Shown here one piece after another: positions 60,254-64,000 of a DNA stretch of 64,000 nt (position 1 is the stretch's first letter; every line of letters starts with the position of its first letter). The notes under the pieces are model-generated. The model was given only the letters and a program-made list of their open reading frames with translations. It ran no database searches and was not told the DNA's origin. The translations under genes and the position numbers were made by a program. This stretch comes from Bullera alba (Eukaryota > Basidiomycota > Tremellomycetes > Tremellales > Bulleraceae): NCBI GenBank assembly GCA_001600095.1, contig BCIX01000001.1:5605198-5669197 (forward strand), read 5' to 3'.

Positions 60254-61632
60254 ATGTCCCCACTGCCAGCTGGAGGAAAAAAGGAGTCGGGAACCGCCCG
60301 AATCTTGGGTTCCGGTACCTCCGGTGCGTGTCACATCCAAGATAGACAACGGCGAGTTGACCATTCATGTAGGTATCGCCGAGTTGCTCGTCTTCCACCC
60401 AGTGGTGAGTGACATTCTATGCTAAGTAGGAATCTTGCTGATCATACTTTCCCCTATTTTCACCTCTCTCTCCCTTGCTTGCATTGCATCGCACCATTGA
60501 ACACTCTTCCCAACCCTTCTGATCACAGGACACTGTCGCTAAGCGACTCATGTCGAACAGAGGTCAACTCGCCGGAAACGTCAAGACCATCGTCTTCAAA
60601 GGTGCCGCCAACGCATCCATCCCCCAGAAATTCGTCTCGCTCTTCCCCGGTCTCGGCTATGCTGCTGGTTACAAGGTCGCGCAGAGAGTGTACAAGTTTG
60701 GTGGACAGCCATACTTCCGAGATCTGATCGACAAGAACACTGGTGATAGCTTCAGGAGCGTATTCGGAAAGAAATGGGGAGGCTTGATGATGCACGCTAC
60801 TGCCGGAAGGTGAGTTGAGCGTTGATCGAGGCAGGACGACGTTTTAACAAACTTGTTCGCCTAGTTTGACTGGTATCGGAGAGGTTGTGAGTATAACGAA
60901 GTGCCGTATCTGTGCCGTCCAGCTGACTCGCTTCTAGGTCCTACTGCCCCTTGATGTCTTGAAGATCAAGATGCAGACAAACCCAGATGCCGTTCGAGGT
61001 CGATCGTTCGTCAAGCTTATCGGTGAGGAGGGTATGGCTTCGCTCTACCGAGGATGGGGATGGACCATGGCCAGAAACGCTCCAGGATCTTTCGCTGTGA
61101 GTGACCAAAGCTTGAGTGGGAGGCATGATTGCTGATGGGCCACATAGCTGTTCGGAGGTTCCGCTGTGACCAAAGAGTACCTGTTCAACCTGGAGGACTA
61201 CTCGCAAGCCACGTGGGGACAGAGTGAGTCGGCTTGACTGGGACCCAGGAGCGGTTGCTGACCGGATCATCAGACTTTGTCGCCTCGATCGGTGGTGCCG
61301 TCGCTTCCATCACGGTCGCCTCGCCTCTCGACGTGGTCAAGACCCGAATTCAGAACGCTAACTTCAACTCGAATGTCGGAGGTATGGCCATCATCAAGGA
61401 GATGGTCAAGACGGAGGGTGTCGGCGCTTTCTTCAAGGGTTTGACGCCAAAGGTCAGTGCGGAGGTGCCGGGTCGGAGCGATGCTGACGGGATGACCCCT
61501 TCAGATCCTTGTCGTCGGCCCCAAGCTTGTCTTCTCGTACACTCTGGCGCAGACTCTGATCCCAGTGTTCGGCAAACACGGTGAGTCGACCTTCGTTTGC
61601 AGTGTTACCATGCTAACCTGTGACCAGTGTAA
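60254..61632 (+). CDS. GGC1: Mitochondrial GTP/GDP carrier
   Basis: A mitochondrial carrier family member that exchanges GTP and GDP across the inner membrane. The ATG at 60254 opens MSPLPAGGKKESGTARILGS. Three carrier signatures of the Px[D/E]xx[K/R] type are visible: HPVDTVAKR, LPLDVLKIK and SPLDVVKTR. Blocks LFPGLGYAAGYKVAQRVYKF, SLYRGWGWTMARNAPGSFAL and FFKGLTPKILVVGPKLVFSY are nearly identical to yeast Ggc1/Yhm1. The last intron (branch CTAAC, acceptor at 61627) joins a G to TGTAA, ending FGKHV. The gene is divergent from ATP17 and upstream of ERG10 on the same strand. Confidence 0.94.
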
Positions 61633-62179
61633 ATGATGCGATCTTGAGGGAACCCATCTTTGGCCAGAAGAGCAACAGACAAAAGTATAGACGGGTAAAT
61701 AACGACATAGAGGATCTCGGTTGGGCTGGCTTCGATTTCTATTGTATACCATCTCTTTGGGACCAGCACTACTCATGCAAGCAGTATATCTGCTGGCGGT
61801 GTTGCGATGACTTGCTGGACCGTTAGTGACTGCCGTACCCTGGACGCCATGTCCATGATCCGGCAAAGCAGACGCAAGCTGAACCGGTGGATCGACTCTT
61901 GAATTGGTTTATAAAGGCGCGTCCGCCCGGAGATTAGCTTTTTCTTGTCCCATATTTTGATTAGGAAAAAAGTTGGATTGCCCCCCCCCCCACCCGAATA
62001 CCCCAGAGTTGAAGCGAACCGAGCCCACCCAGTGGCAGAGCACCTCGTACGATCCCATCAAGACCTCTCGGACCCCAAGGATCCCAGTCATGCAGAGATC
62101 AACAAGACTCGTCTCATCGTTGATCAACACTCGAATATCTCCATCAACTCCGAACCGATACTTCAGCAGTACAAGCAGA
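61633..62179 (+). promoter_or_regulatory. ERG10 upstream region with poly-C run
   Basis: 547 bases between GGC1 and ERG10. It contains an 11-base C run at 61981-61991. The ERG10 leader ends in CAGA before the ATG. No gene seen. Confidence 0.5.
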
Positions 62180-63627
<1,448 letters not shown>

Positions 63628-64000
63628 AGTACAAGCAGTGGAGTAAACTTTAGCATAGAACGTGTATGACCTTGCATGAGACCGGTGGCATATCTACGTT
63701 CGGAGCCTCGGAGGCAGAAGAGATCTGTTAAATCTCGAGACTCGCGTGCTGCGGACGCGGCGGCCACGGCCCACGCGCATACGAAAAGAATTCGCACCCA
63801 CGGTCTTTTCCCCCCGTCCGTTTCCCGTGTCCCGTTCGGTCATCCTTCGTCTCATCGTCTTATCTCGAGACCAGCCTGCTACATATACAAGCAAAATCAT
63901 ATTTGACCTTGACTCTGCACAGCATTGATCGCCCTGACCTCCGAACAGTCAACGGACCCATGGACCGACTGGGTTCCTTCGGCTTGTAGGACGACCAGCC
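63628..64000. other. Downstream of ERG10 to window end
   Basis: 373 bases: ERG10 3' UTR and beyond. No gene seen before the window ends. Confidence 0.5.

Noticed and set aside
61981..61991. Poly-C run as a telomere-like or recombination site
   Set aside because: A single 11-base homopolymer; no repeat array or other structure accompanies it.

Overview
This window is a gene-dense stretch of a fungal nuclear genome, most likely a basidiomycete yeast of the Tremellomycetes (Cryptococcus/Kwoniella/Trichosporon type). Evidence: nearly every gene is cut by many short introns (about 40-70 bases, GTRNGT donors, CTRAC-type branch points), intergenic gaps are small, GC is moderate, and the proteins are typical fungal housekeeping orthologues. 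I find 27 protein-coding genes. I see no tRNA or rRNA gene, transposon, CRISPR array or sign of recent transfer. Symbols are borrowed from Saccharomyces or human orthologues; all assignments rest on motif recognition by eye.

Layout. 1-17 kb: 3' end of mitochondrial glycerol-3-phosphate dehydrogenase (GUT2), nucleoporin NIC96, the exocytic Rab SEC4 tail-to-tail with its presumed exchange factor SEC2, 5-oxoprolinase (OXP1), and ornithine carbamoyltransferase (ARG3), which carries a tandem-repeat insert. 17-32 kb: mitoribosomal uL30m, a SET-domain/TAD3 fusion, an OCH1-like mannosyltransferase, a PUF4-type Pumilio protein, ribosomal protein RPS29 (six coding exons, one of 6 bases), and a ZRC1-type zinc transporter. 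32-45 kb: PRMT5, a large disordered protein of unknown function, NEDD8/RUB1, N-acetylglutamate synthase (ARG2), argininosuccinate lyase (ARG4) and RNase P/MRP subunit POP5. 45-64 kb: an unknown Ser/Pro-rich protein, a CipC/DUF3759-like small protein, an alpha/beta hydrolase, the splicing factor RBM25/SNU71, mitoribosomal mL49 (IMG2), an NAD-epimerase-like protein, ATP synthase subunit f (ATP17), the GTP/GDP carrier GGC1 and acetoacetyl-CoA thiolase (ERG10).

How the genes relate. Three steps of arginine synthesis lie within 30 kb (ARG3, ARG2, ARG4), with ARG2 and ARG4 convergent neighbours. SEC4 and SEC2 form a GTPase/GEF pair. Seven or eight products are mitochondrial (GUT2, ARG3, uL30m, ARG2, mL49, ATP17, GGC1, possibly OXP1-linked metabolism), and two divergent promoters (ARG3/uL30m and ATP17/GGC1) each serve two mitochondrial genes.

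I found no convincing new multi-gene system; this reads as core chromosome. The most unusual points are the SET-TAD3 fusion, the SEC4-SEC2 linkage, the repeat insert in ARG3, and extreme gene structures (start codons split or isolated by introns, and exons of 6, 12 and 13 bases).
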